Shown one piece after another: positions 31,138 to 32,329 of a DNA stretch of 32,329 nucleotides. The position numbers and the translations under genes are program-made. The stretch's first letter is position 1. The number at the start of each line of letters is the position of its first letter. Origin of the DNA: Ilumatobacteraceae bacterium (GTDB lineage: Bacteria; Actinomycetota; Acidimicrobiia; Acidimicrobiales; Iamiaceae). The DNA is taken from assembly GCA_025463265.1 (NCBI GenBank), contig JAOBWH010000069.1:1-32329 (forward strand). Reading direction: 5' to 3'. Under the pieces are notes generated by a model. The model had not been told where the DNA came from and ran no database searches. It worked only from the letters and a program-made list of their open reading frames with translations.

Positions 31138-32329
31138 GTGAAGCGAAGGATCCCCCAGATCGCAACCCTCGCCCTGGCGCTCGTCGCCGGGATCGCGAGC
31201 GTGGACGCACCGGCTGGAGCCGTGCCCGGCCCGGCCACCGGCGGGCCGGCCGAGCTCCTCCGCTACGTCGGCGACCCGAGCAGCGCCACCGGCAACGCCC
31301 TCGCCAACGGCCCGTGCGATGTCAACGGCGACGGGGATGACGACCTCGTGGTCGGTGCGTGGTTCTGGGACAAGGCGCCCACCGCCAACATCGGCGCCGC
31401 GTACGTGCTGATCGGCGGCGCCGGCGTCCGAGGCGCCTCGCTGGCCGACCCGGCGGAGGCCGGTGCCGTGCGCATCGACGGCCCGGCCACGGCGAGCTCC
31501 ACCGTCGGCTTCGCCGTCGCCTGCATCGGCGACGTCAACGGCGACGGTCGCGACGACATCGCGATCAGCCACTACACCGACCAGAAGACCTTCGTGGTGT
31601 TCGGTGCCGAGGACTTCACCGGCCTGACCCTGGACTCGCTCGGTGATCGGGGCTTCACCGTCAAGGGCGGCCCCGCCAGCGGCAACGTCGGGTTCTCGAT
31701 GGCGCCGGTCGGCGACCTGAACGCCGACGGCCTCGATGACTTCGGCGTCGCCGAGGTGGCCGCCGACACCCGCGGCCGCACCAACAACGGGCGGGTCTGG
31801 GTGGTCGCCGGCCGCGACGAGATCTCCGACGTCGACCTCACGGCCCCCACCGCCGGCCAGCTGGTGATGACGGTCGACGGCGCCTACGACCAGGAACGCA
31901 TCGGCTCCATCGCCAGCGTCGGCGACGTGAACGGCGACCGCATCGACGACTTCCTCCTCGGCGCCTACGTCTCCACGCCGTGGGGTGCGGGCATCGCCGC
32001 TCCGGGAGCCGCCTACGTGGTGTTCGGGGGCGCGGGCGCGACCGGGGAGATCGACACCCTCGCCCTCGGGTCCAAGGGCTTCACCATCAACGGTCCGACC
32101 CGCCAGCGCGACCGCCTCGGCATCGCCGTGTCCGCCGCCGGTGACATCGACGGCGACGGCCTGGCCGACCTGCTGATCGGCGCCGACGGCGTCACCAACG
32201 CCGCCACCGGCAACCGCAGCGGCGGCGCCGCCGTGGTCTTCGGCTCCGCCAGCACGGATCGGGTCTACACGGATCCGCTGGCGGCCAACGGCCAGTCCGT
32301 GTTCACCTGCGCCGCTCCCGCGCCGGTGG
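31138..32329 (+). CDS. Secreted FG-GAP/integrin-alpha-like repeat protein (3' end outside window)
   Basis: An open frame from GTG 31138 to the window end, about 397 codons. The N-terminus RRIPQIATLALALVAGIAS is a signal peptide with likely cleavage near DAPAGA. At least five calcium-binding loops of the type DxNxDGxDD follow: DVNGDGDDD, DVNGDGRDD, DLNADGLDD, DVNGDRIDD and DIDGDGLAD. Each is flanked by FG-GAP strands such as AAYVLIGG and AYVVFGG. This is the integrin-alpha-type beta-propeller, usually surface-exposed and often adhesive or glycan-related. No catalytic domain is seen in the visible part. Start choice rests on the signal peptide; no strong ribosome site is present. Confidence 0.85.
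   Translation, partial: MKRRIPQIATLALALVAGIASVDAPAGAVPGPATGGPAELLRYVGDPSSATGNALANGPCDVNGDGDDDLVVGAWFWDKAPTANIGAAYVLIGGAGVRGASLADPAEAGAVRIDGPATASSTVGFAVACIGDVNGDGRDDIAISHYTDQKTFVVFGAEDFTGLTLDSLGDRGFTVKGGPASGNVGFSMAPVGDLNADGLDDFGVAEVAADTRGRTNNGRVWVVAGRDEISDVDLTAPTAGQLVMTVDGAYDQERIGSIASVGDVNGDRIDDFLLGAYVSTPWGAGIAAPGAAYVVFGGAGATGEIDTLALGSKGFTINGPTRQRDRLGIAVSAAGDIDGDGLADLLIGADGVTNAATGNRSGGAAVVFGSASTDRVYTDPLAANGQSVFTCAAPAPV

Overview
The window is high-GC DNA with dense, short-gapped operons on both strands, frequent GTG starts and several genes that appear leaderless. Gene content (separate type II FAS proteins, an AtsA-type sulfatase, PF10118-like and DUF222/13E12 families) fits an actinobacterium, most likely of the Acidimicrobiia. 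That placement is inference from content, not from a marker gene.

Layout. 1-2816 (minus): a fatty-acid synthesis operon, fabD, a small biotinyl/lipoyl-like protein, fabH and fabG (cut by the window edge), each joined by a 4-nt overlap. It is divergent from a FabZ-like dehydratase (2975), with two identical 12-bp inverted repeats 22 bp apart in between. 3475-8192: cupin, CelD-like acyltransferase plus glycosyltransferase pair, PIG-L deacetylase, an AAA ATPase behind two promoter inverted repeats, and a small zinc-ribbon membrane protein. 8395-11889: a membrane hybrid histidine kinase with a degenerate receiver, an intact stand-alone receiver, and a TetR regulator with a 24-bp operator. 11904-18616 (minus): AtsA-type sulfatase, M13 metallopeptidase, an NTF2-like protein with a six-ligand diiron protein, and a helical orphan.

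18806-23786 is the most unusual region. A DUF222/13E12-type HNH endonuclease gene is split inside its HNH motif by a compact element of about 3.7 kb. The two halves rejoin in frame into a predicted 422-residue protein. The element holds a large serine recombinase at its left end, a hairpin, a convergent HUH-type rolling-circle Rep, a structured non-coding stretch, and a lower-GC two-gene cargo of unknown function (a membrane-anchored helical protein and a small soluble protein). No transfer, packaging or structural gene is visible. Joining the element ends on paper gives an attP with a symmetric core. It also places a TTGTGA box 17 bp from the TAGTCT box just before the integrase ATG. Integration removes that TTGTGA box, so the att site may switch the integrase promoter.

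23934-32329: a small membrane protein, pirin, a VOC-nitroreductase pair, a PF10118-like metal hydrolase, a limonene-epoxide-hydrolase-like protein, a class I glutamine-amidotransferase-like hydrolase, a lipoprotein amidohydrolase, and a secreted FG-GAP protein cut by the window end. These look like ordinary chromosomal metabolic and cell-envelope genes.
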